Source of the DNA: an uncultured Alistipes sp.
GTDB lineage: Bacteria; Bacteroidota; Bacteroidia; Bacteroidales; Rikenellaceae
Assembly (NCBI GenBank): GCA_910584485.1
Contig: CAJUAV010000008.1
Coordinates: forward strand, 44,968 to 108,967
Length of the DNA stretch: 64,000 nt
Reading direction: 5' to 3'
Under the pieces are notes generated by a model. It saw only the letters and a list, made by a program, of their open reading frames with translations, did no database searches and was not told the DNA's origin. Below, one piece after another: positions 50,556 to 59,453 of the stretch; within the stretch, counting starts at the first letter, position 1, and each line of letters starts with the position of its first letter. The position numbers were made by a program, and so were the translations under genes.

Positions 50556-52628
50556 ATGCAACGAACCTTCGGCCTCGTAACGGGCCTCTTCGGACGGATG
50601 GCGGCTCTGACGCTCGTCGTCGGGCTGCTGCTGCGCATCGCCCTCCTCTTCAACGAACAGACCCTCGACCTCGGCTTCACCTGCGGCGAGTGGATCGCTC
50701 TCTTTCTCTGCGGCGCCCTCAACGACCTGTGCGTTGCCCTGCTGGGCTTCGCGCCGCTGCTGCTCTGGCTCGCGAGCGTCACCGAGCGCAAATACCGACG
50801 CCCGCAGGGGCCCCTGCTGCTCGGCCTGCTCCTCGCGCTGCTGCTCCTGCTCTTCTTCGGCGACACGATCGTGCACCAGTACGGCAACGCCGCGCTGCGC
50901 GTCGCCCGCATCGTCGTCGGCTACTGGGCGGCGAGCTTCGCCCTGCGGCTCTTCGTGCCGCGGCTGCGACCGTGGTGGACCCGCACGTGGTTCGTGCTGC
51001 TGACGGCGCTGTACGTCGGCGCGATCCTCTTCGACGGAGTCGCCGAGTACCTTTTCTGGTCCGAATTCGGCGTCCGCTACAACTTCATTGCGGTCGACTA
51101 CCTCGTCTACACGCACGAGGTGGTGGGCAACATCGTCGAGTCCTACCCCGTCGTCCCCCTGGCGGCGGCGCTCATCGTCGCGACGCTCGTCGTGCGGCAG
51201 CTGCTCTTCGGCCGTTACCGTCGCATCGAGGAGGCGCTCGGGCAGCGCGGCTGGCGCCGCCGCATCCTGCCCCTGTACGCAGCGGCGGCCCTCGTCGCCT
51301 GCGGCCTGCTGCACCTCGACCGCCGCTGCCGCACGAGCCCCAATACCTATGCGAACGAGCTGCGGGCCAACGGCGCCGAATGTTTCTGCGACGCCTTCTT
51401 CAAGAACGAACTCGACTACGACCGCTTCTATCCGACGCTGCCGAGGGCTGACATCGAGCGCTTCCTCCGCGCGCGCTACGGCGGCGAGGCGGGCGTACGC
51501 CGCACGATCCGCCCTGCGGGCGAAGAACTGCGGCGCAACATCGTCCTGATCTCGATGGAGAGCATGAGCGCCTCGTTCCTGGAGCGCTACGGCAACACGC
51601 AGCACCTGACGCCCGTGCTCGATTCGCTTTGCGGCTGCGGGCTGCTCTTCGACCGCCTCTACGCCACAGGCAACCGCACCGTGCGCGGGCTGGAGGCGCT
51701 GACCCTCTCGCTGCCGCCCGCAGCGGGGCAGAGCCTCATCAAACGGCCGCAGCGGACGGCATGCACCTCGGTGGGCGAAATCCTGGCCGACAAAGGGTAC
51801 CAGGTGCTCTATTTCTACGGCGGGAAGAGCTATTTCGACAACATGGGCGCCTTCTTCGGCGGAAAAGGCTACCGCATCGTCGACCAGAGTTGCTATGCGC
51901 CCGACGAGATCCGTTTTTCGAACATCTGGGGCGTCTCGGACGAGGATGCCTACCGCAAGGCGATCCGCACGCTCGACACGCTGGCACGCGGCGGCCGCCC
52001 CTTCTTCGCCCACCTGATGACCGTCAGCAACCACCGCCCCTACACCTATCCCGAGGGGCGCATCGCAATTCCGCCCTCGGCGAAGTCGCGCGCGGGCGGG
52101 GTGATGTACAGCGACTACGCGCTGGGCGAATTTTTCCGTGCGGCGGCCCGCGAGCCGTGGTTCGGACAGACCGTGTTCCTCGTCACGGCCGACCACTGCG
52201 CATCGAGCGCGGGCAAAACCGAATTGCCGCTGGCGAATTATCACATTCCCGCCGTCATCATCGCCCCCGGGCTTGTCGAACCGCAGGTCGAGCGGCGCAT
52301 CGTCTCGCAGATCGACCTCGTGCCGACGCTCCTCGGCCTGCTCGGGATGCGCTACGAATCGCCCTTCTACGGGCGCGACATCTACCACGAACCCTACGTC
52401 GAACGCGCCTTCGTCGCCACCTACCGCGATCTGGGCTGCATCGAGGGAGACCGGCTGACGGTGCTGTCGCCCGTCGGGCGGATCGAGCAGTACGCCCTGC
52501 GCCCCACGGCCGACGATCCGCACCGCACCGAGCCGTGCGCGACGATCGATTCGGTGCGGGCGGCGCACGCCATGGCTTATTACCGCTCGGCGGCGCTGCT
52601 GGCAAAGGAAGCTGCCGACGCGCGGTAG
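50556..52628 (+). CDS. LTA synthase family membrane sulfatase-like phosphotransferase
   Basis: 690 residues: five hydrophobic helices within about residues 1-245, then a periplasmic sulfatase-fold domain. Metal and catalytic residues: Glu in VLISMESMSASFLERYGNTQ, nucleophile Thr in TGNRTVRGLEA near residue 374, a His in LMTVSNHRPYTYP, and the DH pair in FLVTADHCASSAGK. Such enzymes move phosphoglycerol or phosphoethanolamine from phospholipids to surface glycans. No neighbouring glycan genes identify the acceptor. It follows the GNAT fusion by 106 bp with no visible terminator. Confidence 0.88.
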   Translation: MQRTFGLVTGLFGRMAALTLVVGLLLRIALLFNEQTLDLGFTCGEWIALFLCGALNDLCVALLGFAPLLLWLASVTERKYRRPQGPLLLGLLLALLLLLFFGDTIVHQYGNAALRVARIVVGYWAASFALRLFVPRLRPWWTRTWFVLLTALYVGAILFDGVAEYLFWSEFGVRYNFIAVDYLVYTHEVVGNIVESYPVVPLAAALIVATLVVRQLLFGRYRRIEEALGQRGWRRRILPLYAAAALVACGLLHLDRRCRTSPNTYANELRANGAECFCDAFFKNELDYDRFYPTLPRADIERFLRARYGGEAGVRRTIRPAGEELRRNIVLISMESMSASFLERYGNTQHLTPVLDSLCGCGLLFDRLYATGNRTVRGLEALTLSLPPAAGQSLIKRPQRTACTSVGEILADKGYQVLYFYGGKSYFDNMGAFFGGKGYRIVDQSCYAPDEIRFSNIWGVSDEDAYRKAIRTLDTLARGGRPFFAHLMTVSNHRPYTYPEGRIAIPPSAKSRAGGVMYSDYALGEFFRAAAREPWFGQTVFLVTADHCASSAGKTELPLANYHIPAVIIAPGLVEPQVERRIVSQIDLVPTLLGLLGMRYESPFYGRDIYHEPYVERAFVATYRDLGCIEGDRLTVLSPVGRIEQYALRPTADDPHRTEPCATIDSVRAAHAMAYYRSAALLAKEAADAR

Positions 52629-52719
52629 GGCGGGGGCTTTCGGAGCGGCGAGGCGGCGGGTGGCCGCGGGGAGCGGCGGCGAAGCGGGGCAAGAGCAGCG
52701 GCGAGCGCGGCGGCGGGAG

Positions 52720-52736
52720 TTGGCACGGCCTTTGCT
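52720..52736 (+). promoter_or_regulatory. Sigma-54 (-24/-12) promoter
   Basis: TTGGCACG-GCCT-TTGCT matches the sigma-54 consensus YTGGCACG-N4-TTGCW at every defined position. The -12 GC lies about 36 nt before the ATG of the downstream lipoprotein. rpoN itself is encoded at 39939-41357. No TAnnTTTG box is present in this gap. Confidence 0.75.
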
Positions 52737-52771
52737 CGGTGAGAGGCAGTAAAACCAAATCAACAGAAGCG

Positions 52772-53347
52772 ATGAAAAAATTCTTTCTCTGTCTCTCCGC
52801 ACCGCTCCTCTTTCTCCTCGTGCTGACGGGCTGCAACCCCAACCGCCGATGGAATCAGCAGGAGCGCAAAGCGATGCGCGAAGCCCTGCACGAGTACCGC
52901 GACATGGCCTACCTGAATGATCTGACCGACGCCGAGTATACGCTCTTCGCCGACGACGTGACGGACAACATCGAGGCGGACTACCCCGTCTACGCCACCT
53001 TCATCCGCATGCCGGGCGCCGACGACACGGTGCAGGTCGTGGTCGTGGAGACGATCGTCGACGAGCTGAACGCCGACATGCACAACATGCGTCACCTCTA
53101 TCCCTACCCCTACCTCGTGGCCGAAGGGATTCTGCCCGCAGGGCTCGACCACAGCGAGCAGCGCCAGTTCTACAACTGCTTCGCCGCCCGCGTGAACGCC
53201 AACTACGTCACCATGGAGCAGTTCTTCAACGCCGTGCTGGCCGATACGACCGACAAATCGCAGATCCGCCGCCTGGAGAACCAGTGCGCCAGCGAACTCT
53301 TCAACTGGACCGTCGTAACGGAGGTCGAAGAGGTGGTCGCCGACTGA
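52772..53347 (+). CDS. Lipoprotein of unknown function behind a sigma-54 promoter
   Basis: 191 residues with lipobox VLTGC (Cys at about 21). The mature part is helical and acidic, beginning NPNRRWNQQERKAMREALHE, with a central beta segment VQVVVVETIVDELNADMHNM and a C-terminal ELFNWTVVTEVEEVV. I do not recognise the family. The 143-bp gap before it contains the sigma-54 site and a run of GGCGG-type simple repeats. The gene ends in a good hairpin terminator, so it appears to be its own transcription unit under sigma-54 control. Confidence 0.75.
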   Translation: MKKFFLCLSAPLLFLLVLTGCNPNRRWNQQERKAMREALHEYRDMAYLNDLTDAEYTLFADDVTDNIEADYPVYATFIRMPGADDTVQVVVVETIVDELNADMHNMRHLYPYPYLVAEGILPAGLDHSEQRQFYNCFAARVNANYVTMEQFFNAVLADTTDKSQIRRLENQCASELFNWTVVTEVEEVVAD

Positions 53348-53368
53348 CGTCGGACAAGCCGTTAAGAC

Positions 53369-53398
53369 GCACCCTCCCGCTTTGCAGCGGGAGGGTGC
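53369..53398 (+). terminator. Terminator after the lipoprotein gene
   Basis: Perfect 12-bp stem GCACCCTCCCGC/GCGGGAGGGTGC (53369-53380 with 53387-53398), 6-nt loop, weak T tail. Confidence 0.75.
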
Positions 53399-53434
53399 AA
53401 TCGTTTATGGAGTGATTACGAGCGAATCAGGATC

Positions 53435-53720
53435 GGGGGGGGGTGCCGCTCGTGTTGCGCGCATCCATGTACGTTCGCCGACGGCGGCTGGCGGCATCGA
53501 GCCTGCAGGCGAGAGTTGCCATCCGCCGCATGGGGCGGCAACGAATGGCTCGCACTTGCAGCGCGATTTCAGCTCGGGTCGAAGCCTGCGGAGCGCCCGC
53601 ATGTTTGCACAAACTGCGGGCCTCCGTGTGCGGAGGCTTCGGCCCGCCGATGGTTCCGCCATCGATTTATCTCAACAGTCCTCCGCCAGGAGACGGATGC
53701 GGGTTACCGACCTCTTGAGA
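53435..53720 (+). repeat. Composite repeat block (G9 tract, B, D, C and A-like elements)
   Basis: G9 (53435-53443), B copy (53473-53550, slightly diverged), a CGAAGCCTGCGGAGCGCCC module (near 53585), an element C copy with GCGGGCCTCCGTG ... CGGAGGCTTCGGCCCGCC (53616-53655) and an A-like end (53680-53706). No gene is visible in the 391-bp gap. Confidence 0.75.
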
Positions 53721-53738
53721 GGTCGATTCCGCACGATT

Positions 53739-54401
53739 TTACCCGATCCGCCACGCCACCTCTTCGGCAAAGAGACGCTCCGCCGCCGAGTCTCCGAAGC
53801 CGCCGATCATCCCGCGCAGACGCTCCCCCGCCGTCTCGTCCGTTTCGGCCAGGCGGGCAGCGAGCGCCACGGCGCCCTGCGCGATCCGCCGCGCCGCCCA
53901 GGGCGGCAGGAGGGAATCCGCTGCAGCCCGCCGCAGCGCGCCGATCATCGGATCGAGCCATGCCACCGAGGGTCGTGGGGCTCGTGCGGCGGCGAGCAGC
54001 ACGGCATAGCACGGCAACGGTTCGCCGCCTCCGATCCACTCCTCGAAGAGGGTCGGCAGGGCCTCCGAGCGGGAGAGCAGTGCAAAAGCGGCCTCCTCGG
54101 CCAGCTCCGTATTGACGAGCGCCGCGCGCCAGCGAAGCGCTTCGGCGCGATCGGTCAGGCGGGCGGGATCGGCCAGGTGAAAGGCCGCGAGTTGCAGCTC
54201 GCGCACCTGCTGTTGCAGCAGGAAGCAGGCGAAGGCGTGGTCGCGCTCCCCGCTGCGAGCCAAGCGGCGCACCGTCGGGAGGCTGACGCCGTAGTTGAGC
54301 CCGTAGCGGGTGCCGTCGTAGTGCATCGTATCGGCCACCAGGCCGTTCCGCTCACGACGAAATGCCCCGAGCAGGGTGACCATGCGCGCGGTAGGATCCA
54401 T
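53739..54401 (-). CDS. AlkD-like DNA alkylation repair/HEAT-repeat protein
   Basis: 220 residues, all-helical. The N-terminal GLVADTMHYDGTRYGLNYGV and SLPTVRRLARSGERDHAFAC match Bacteroidetes members annotated as DNA alkylation repair proteins, which share the AlkD HEAT-like fold. I cannot confirm the catalytic Trp/Asp/Arg set of true AlkD glycosylases, so it may be a fold relative without glycosylase activity. The ATG at 54401 follows the DUF4831 gene by 11 bp, so the two are co-transcribed. Repeats follow its stop. Confidence 0.65.
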   Translation of the reverse strand: MDPTARMVTLLGAFRRERNGLVADTMHYDGTRYGLNYGVSLPTVRRLARSGERDHAFACFLLQQQVRELQLAAFHLADPARLTDRAEALRWRAALVNTELAEEAAFALLSRSEALPTLFEEWIGGGEPLPCYAVLLAAARAPRPSVAWLDPMIGALRRAAADSLLPPWAARRIAQGAVALAARLAETDETAGERLRGMIGGFGDSAAERLFAEEVAWRIG

Positions 54402-54412
54402 CGAAAAAACGA

Positions 54413-55318
54413 TTAGCGACGACGCGGCAGCGAATAGGTGATCGTGCGGCCGAATTCGAAGATCGGGAGCACCGCCTCGGCGCAGCTTTCGCCCGCCACC
54501 GAAAGGGTGCAGGTCGCCTCGTTGGCGATGCGGCAGCGTGCGACGCTCGGATCTTTTTCCGACGCCTCGGGAATCGACGAGGGCGTCTGCTCCGAGGGAT
54601 CGATCTGCAACACCACGAGGTTGCCCGTCAGGTCGTTCGCGGGCAGCACTCCCTTTTCGCCGTTGAAGCGGCAGACGACGTATTGGCGCTTGTCGGCCAC
54701 GGGACGCACGTAGAAGCGCTGCGTCTTGGTCGAGACGATCCGTTTGCCGAGGAACAGCTCCAGCAGCGCCTGCTCCTCGCGGGCGATCTCGTCGAGCGCC
54801 GCCTGCAACCCGCCGCCGAAGACGTTTTCGCCCGCCTCGCCCGTAATGAGTTCGAGCCGGTGCTTGCGCAGCGAAAAGATGGTCGCGGCAGCCGCGGCTG
54901 CCGCTTCGTCGGGCGTCGGCATGAGCGACATGCGCCGATCGGGGGCAACGCGCGTGAACTCCTCGTCGCTCGCCGCATGCGAGACGACCCGTCGTTCGGG
55001 TGCGGCCGGCTGCTGCGCCTCGAAGGCGTTCGCCGGAGCCAGCCCGATCCGCGCATCGACGACGCGCCAATCGCTCTTGTCGGTCAGCGGAGCGCGCACG
55101 CCGAGGTACTTTTGCGCATAGCGGGCGTAGGGGCCGCTGATCGTGCGATCGCAGGCGACCGTCACGTCGACGGCCAGCACCGTGCGCGGCTCGGCCTGCG
55201 GTTCGACGCCTGCGGCGCCTTCGACCAGCCCCAGCGGAGCGATGTACGGAGTGCGCGGCTGCGCGCAAAGACCCGCGGCGGCAACCAGCAGCACAAGGGT
55301 CGACAAAAGGCGTTTCAT
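54413..55318 (-). CDS. DUF4831 family secreted protein
   Basis: 301 residues with a signal peptide (LVLLVAAAGLCAQ). Recognisable by GLVEGAAGVEPQAEPRTVLAVDVTV, YARYAQKYLGV and AAATIFSLRKHRLELITGEAGENVFGGGL, which correspond to the Bacteroidetes DUF4831 family. No enzyme motif is visible; probably a periplasmic or envelope protein. It has its own -7 box 28 nt upstream and is followed by the AlkD-like gene. Confidence 0.8.
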   Translation of the reverse strand: MKRLLSTLVLLVAAAGLCAQPRTPYIAPLGLVEGAAGVEPQAEPRTVLAVDVTVACDRTISGPYARYAQKYLGVRAPLTDKSDWRVVDARIGLAPANAFEAQQPAAPERRVVSHAASDEEFTRVAPDRRMSLMPTPDEAAAAAAATIFSLRKHRLELITGEAGENVFGGGLQAALDEIAREEQALLELFLGKRIVSTKTQRFYVRPVADKRQYVVCRFNGEKGVLPANDLTGNLVVLQIDPSEQTPSSIPEASEKDPSVARCRIANEATCTLSVAGESCAEAVLPIFEFGRTITYSLPRRR

Positions 55319-55345
55319 GGCGAAAATGCGTTGATTGTTCCTCTA

Positions 55346-55353
55346 CAAATGTA
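55346..55353 (-). promoter_or_regulatory. -7 box of the DUF4831 gene
   Basis: TACATTTG on the minus strand, 28 nt before the ATG at 55318. Confidence 0.7.
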
Positions 55354-55371
55354 GCGGATTTTGCGGGACTT

Positions 55372-56070
55372 TCAAAATTTCAGGTAAAAATCGCGGGTCA
55401 GCAGGCGATATTCGTCCGTATAGGTTTCGTGTGCGCCCGTACCGATCGTCAGCGCATCGCACACGGGCGCAGCCGTCGGTCGCCGCGTCCCCTCGAGCAG
55501 CACCCGCTTCGGGGCACGCCGCGGCGTGGTGCGCACCTCCGTGCGACGCAATCGGTGCAGCTCTCCTTCGCACAAGGCCTCGAAACGCGCCGCCTCGGCG
55601 ACGGGCAGCACGAGGGCGTAACGTCCCTCGGGGGCGAGCAGCCGCAGCAACGCATCGCGCAGCGCCTCGAAGGGGAGCTCCACGGCGTGCCGCGCCTGCG
55701 TGCGTCCCGCATCGGGACAGCGCAGCGACTCGACGAAAAAGGGGGGATTCGAGACGATCAGATCGAACGGCTCGGCCTCGAACCGCTGCACGGGACACTG
55801 CTCGAAATGCAGGCGGTCGCCCCAGGGCGAGGCGTCGGCGTTGCGGCGCGCCTCGTCGACCGAGGCGATGTCGATACCCGTAATCGACGCCGCGGCCGCC
55901 CGTTGCGCCAGCATCAGGGCGATCAGCCCCGTCCCCGTGCCGATGTCGAGGATGCGCCGATCGGTCGGCCGCACCGAGACCCACGCGCCGAGCAGCACGC
56001 CGTCCGTGCCGACCTTCATCGGGGTCTCGTCCTGACGGACCGCAAAACGTTTGAAGCGGAACTCCGACAC
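55372..56070 (-). CDS. trmN6: tRNA1(Val) adenine(37)-N6-methyltransferase
   Basis: 232 residues starting at GTG: SEFRFKRFAVRQDETPMKVG precedes TDGVLLGAWV, as in E. coli YfiC/TrmN6 where about 25 residues come before MKVGTDG. Rossmann motif ILDIGTGTGLIALMLAQ and catalytic FDLIVSNPPFF. It methylates A37 of tRNA-Val. An ATG start 22 codons downstream is possible but would remove the conserved N-terminus. It follows lolD by 8 bp. Confidence 0.92.
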   Translation of the reverse strand: MSEFRFKRFAVRQDETPMKVGTDGVLLGAWVSVRPTDRRILDIGTGTGLIALMLAQRAAAASITGIDIASVDEARRNADASPWGDRLHFEQCPVQRFEAEPFDLIVSNPPFFVESLRCPDAGRTQARHAVELPFEALRDALLRLLAPEGRYALVLPVAEAARFEALCEGELHRLRRTEVRTTPRRAPKRVLLEGTRRPTAAPVCDALTIGTGAHETYTDEYRLLTRDFYLKF

Positions 56071-56078
56071 GGCGTACG

Positions 56079-56735
<657 letters not shown>

Positions 56736-56789
56736 GGTTGTCCGTTGTTTTTCGGTATGTTGTCGTCGGAGCCGAATTGCAGGATCGAC

Positions 56790-56888
56790 GTCGCAGCCGT
56801 CGACAGCCCGCCCCCAGGCGGAGGGCTGCAACGCGCGTTCCGCCCGAAGCCGCCTCCGCCCGGCTGCGGAGCGGAAACGAATCGCACG
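56790..56888 (-). repeat. Repeat element A variant in minus orientation
   Basis: Minus strand contains GCAGCCCTCCGCCTGGGGGC followed by GGGCTG, in the gap between folP and lolD, plus a GTGCGATTCG/TGACGTGCG module. It lies inside what is otherwise a co-directional gene run. Confidence 0.65.
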
Positions 56889-57728
56889 TCAGTGCGTGCC
56901 GTGCGCCGCCGCTCGGAACGCTTCGAAAAGCCGCACCGTATCCACGGCCTCCCGCACGTCGTGGACGCGCAGGATCGAGGCACCCTGTCGCAGGCACTCC
57001 CATTGCAGGGCGATCGTACCGGCCAGCGCCTCGTCGGGGGTCGTGTCGAGCGTCCGCCAGATCATCGACTTGCGCGAAAGGCCCGCCAGCACGGGGCAGC
57101 CGAGGGTGCACAGGCGGTCGAGGCCTGCCAGCAGTTCGAAATTCTGCTCCGTGCTCTTCGCGAAGCCGAACCCCGGGTCGAGGATCAGCCGCCGCACCCC
57201 CGCGGCACGCAGCTCGGCGACGCGGCGGCGGAAATAGCCGACCACCGCTTCGGTCACGTCGTCGTAGGTGCAGAGCGACTGCATCGTGGCGGGGGTACCG
57301 CGCATGTGCATCGCGATGTAGGGCAGGTCGTGGCGCGCTGCGACAGCGACGATCGCGGGGTCGATCTCGCCCGCCGAAATGTCGTTGACGATCACGGGAC
57401 CGAAGCGTTCGACGACCGCTTCGACGACCGAGGCGCGGAACGTATCGACCGACACCGCCGTCGCGGGGGCCTCGCGTCGGCAGATTTCGACCCCCGCCAG
57501 CACGCGCCGCAACTCCTCCTCGGGCGGCACCTCCGACGCCCCCGGGCGGGAGGAGCAGCCGCCCACGTCGAGGATCGAAGCCCCCGCGGCGACGACGGCG
57601 CGCACGCGGGCCGTCAGCGCCTCCGCATCGGGCGTGCGGCTCCCGCCGTAAAACGAATCGGGGGTGACGTTGAGAATCGCCATCACCTGCGGGCGGGCGA
57701 AATCGGGCTCAAACGCGGGCTGCTTCAT
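56889..57728 (-). CDS. folP: Dihydropteroate synthase
   Basis: 279-residue TIM-barrel enzyme condensing para-aminobenzoate with dihydropterin pyrophosphate in folate synthesis; the target of sulfonamides. Motifs: VMAILNVTPDSFYGGSR, ASILDVGGCSSRPGAS, VSVDTFRASVVEAV, INDISAGE, YIAMHMRGTP and LILDPGFGFAKS. The ATG at 57728 lies 20 bp inside the end of coaE, showing coupling. The C-terminus runs to an element A variant. Confidence 0.96.
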   Translation of the reverse strand: MKQPAFEPDFARPQVMAILNVTPDSFYGGSRTPDAEALTARVRAVVAAGASILDVGGCSSRPGASEVPPEEELRRVLAGVEICRREAPATAVSVDTFRASVVEAVVERFGPVIVNDISAGEIDPAIVAVAARHDLPYIAMHMRGTPATMQSLCTYDDVTEAVVGYFRRRVAELRAAGVRRLILDPGFGFAKSTEQNFELLAGLDRLCTLGCPVLAGLSRKSMIWRTLDTTPDEALAGTIALQWECLRQGASILRVHDVREAVDTVRLFEAFRAAAHGTH

Positions 57729-58308
57729 GGCGGAATCGTTGGTCGAGCTGCGCGACGTCGGCCGCAAGCTCCTCTTCGCGGATATTGACGATCGAATAAT
57801 CGGCGCGCGCCGCCAGCGTGTCGTCGTCGGCCTGCGCGGCCATGCGGCGGCGGATCGCCTCGGCATCGGCGCCGTCGCGGCGGACGGCCCGTTCGAGCCG
57901 CAGGGCGGCGGGTGCCAGCACCGCCACCACCCGATCGAGGCGCTCTTGCAGCCCCGCCTCGTACAGGATGGCGCTTTCGAGGAGGACGTAGGGCGCCTCC
58001 TGCCGATCGGCCCACCGTTCGAAATCGGCCGCCACGGCAGGGTGCACCAATGCCTCCAATGCTGCCCGCTCGGCGGCATCGCCGAAGACGCGGGCCGCCA
58101 GATAGGGACGGTTCGGGGCGCCGTCCTGCAAATAACTTTCGGCACCGAAGCGGGCGCGAATCGCCTCGCGCAGCGCCGCATCTTCGGTCATCAGGCGCCG
58201 TGCGGCGGCATCGCAGTCGTAGACCGGCACGCCCCGCTCGGCGAAGAGGCGGCAGACGGTGCTTTTGCCGCTGCCGATCCCCCCCGTAATGCCGACGCGC
58301 AATTTCAT
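57709..58308 (-). CDS. coaE: Dephospho-CoA kinase
   Basis: 199 residues; phosphorylates dephospho-CoA to CoA, the last step of CoA synthesis. P-loop RVGITGGIGSGKSTVCRLF, lid and substrate residues in VYDCDAAARRLM and PYVLLESAILYEAGLQ. The ATG at 58308 overlaps the YbbR-like gene stop by 4 bp. folP starts within its last codons. Confidence 0.96.
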   Translation of the reverse strand: MKLRVGITGGIGSGKSTVCRLFAERGVPVYDCDAAARRLMTEDAALREAIRARFGAESYLQDGAPNRPYLAARVFGDAAERAALEALVHPAVAADFERWADRQEAPYVLLESAILYEAGLQERLDRVVAVLAPAALRLERAVRRDGADAEAIRRRMAAQADDDTLAARADYSIVNIREEELAADVAQLDQRFRHEAARV

Positions 58309-58703
58309 CGGTCCTCGGGTTTTTCGATCGTGGGCAGCACGCCGCTGATCGAGATGATCTTGATGTCGGAGCAGCGGACCGATATCGCCTGCTGCAGCGA
58401 GGCGGGGTCGATCACCAGACGACCGTAACTCTCCTCTTCGTACGAGGGGGTCACGTGCAACTCCGAGAGCGGGATCCGCAGCGTGCGGTCCATGTAGACG
58501 CGGTAGCCGAAGAGGTTCGTGCCGACACCCTCGACGACGCACGTCACGGGGATCCGCTCCCCGCCGATGTTGACCCGCATCACCTGCTCGGTGGTGTAGG
58601 TATAGTTGAGTTTGGCGATATACCAAAAGACAAACGACGCCACGAGCAGCAGCATGAACACGGGCGAAACATAGTGGCGCAGCCACTTGAACAGGGGTTC
58701 CAT
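58305..58703 (-). CDS. YbbR-like domain membrane protein (short)
   Basis: 132 residues: one N-terminal transmembrane helix (about 13-31, VSPVFMLLLVASFVFWYIAK) and a single small extracytoplasmic beta domain with VNIGGERIPVTCVVEGVGT and LRIPLSELHVTPS. Classic YbbR proteins have up to four such repeats and about 300-400 residues, so this is a minimal version. Bacteroidetes often place a YbbR-like gene directly before coaE, as here. It is the first gene of the ybbR-coaE-folP run. Confidence 0.7.
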   Translation of the reverse strand: MEPLFKWLRHYVSPVFMLLLVASFVFWYIAKLNYTYTTEQVMRVNIGGERIPVTCVVEGVGTNLFGYRVYMDRTLRIPLSELHVTPSYEEESYGRLVIDPASLQQAISVRCSDIKIISISGVLPTIEKPEDR

Positions 58704-58726
58704 CTTCGATACGGCATTAAGTAGGG

Positions 58727-58734
58727 CAAAGATA
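58727..58734 (-). promoter_or_regulatory. -7 box of the ybbR-coaE-folP operon
   Basis: TATCTTTG on the minus strand, 23 nt before the YbbR-like ATG. Confidence 0.7.
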
Positions 58735-58901
58735 AGAAATTCCCCGTGAAATCGAAGAACGGAACCCCGACATTCGCGCAGAAACGCACATCGATATCGG
58801 GACGCGGCTCGGCGAAGAGAGGCACGGCGCGTTTCGCAGGTTGCGGGCCGTCGTCGGGCAAGGTTTCGACCCGCCGCACTGCATCCGAACGATGTTCGGC
58901 T

Positions 58902-59330
58902 CGCAGCCGAGCGGACGAGCCTGCGATTTCAGAAGCTGCCCTCCGCCAGGGGGCGGCTGCGGGTGGCCGTGCGGGCGCATGAAACGGTTCTCGAACCGAA
59001 GCCTGCGAAGACGGCCGTGCCGGCGCACGAAACGGTTCTCGGACCGAAGCCTGCGGAGAAGCGCCATCGTACGAATCGCAACGTTCGCCGACGGCGGCAG
59101 GAGGGCGGTGAGCAGCCTGCCTGCGAACCTGCCGTCCGCCGCAGGGAGCGGCGGCGAACGGCACGCCGTTAAGAACGGCGTTTTACGTTAGAGACGGCTT
59201 ATTCGGCGATCGGCCGTTTCCACCATGCGGGACGGGCTTGCGAAAGACCTGCATAAGCGAACGCGGCATGCGGGCCTTCGCGCGGCGAAGCTCCGGCCCG
59301 CCGATGGCTGCGCCATCGAAACGACTGCCG
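58902..59330 (+). repeat. Composite repeat block (A, tandem D, B, C)
   Basis: Element A (58902-58963), two tandem ~48-bp D units sharing GAAACGGTTCTCG and ACCGAAGCCTGCG (58974-59065), element B (59082-59163) and element C with GCGGGCCTTCGCGCGGCGAAG and a GGCTGCGCC hairpin (59268-59320). Together with the terminator at 59377 these fill the 750-bp gap; no gene is visible. Confidence 0.8.
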
Positions 59331-59376
59331 CCGACCGGTACAAGCAGCGGAGCGATATCGGGCCGCCGCCCCCTGC

Positions 59377-59417
59377 AAAAAAAGCGGAGCCTCCGTTCTT
59401 CCGAACGAAAGCTCCGC
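59377..59417 (-). terminator. Terminator of secDF
   Basis: On the minus strand, outer stem GCGGAGC/GCTCCGC (59411-59417 with 59384-59390) and inner CGTTC/GAACG, followed by T7 (59377-59383). Confidence 0.85.
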
Positions 59418-59453
59418 CATTGGATCGGGGAAAATACTCCCGCCGAGCGGCAA

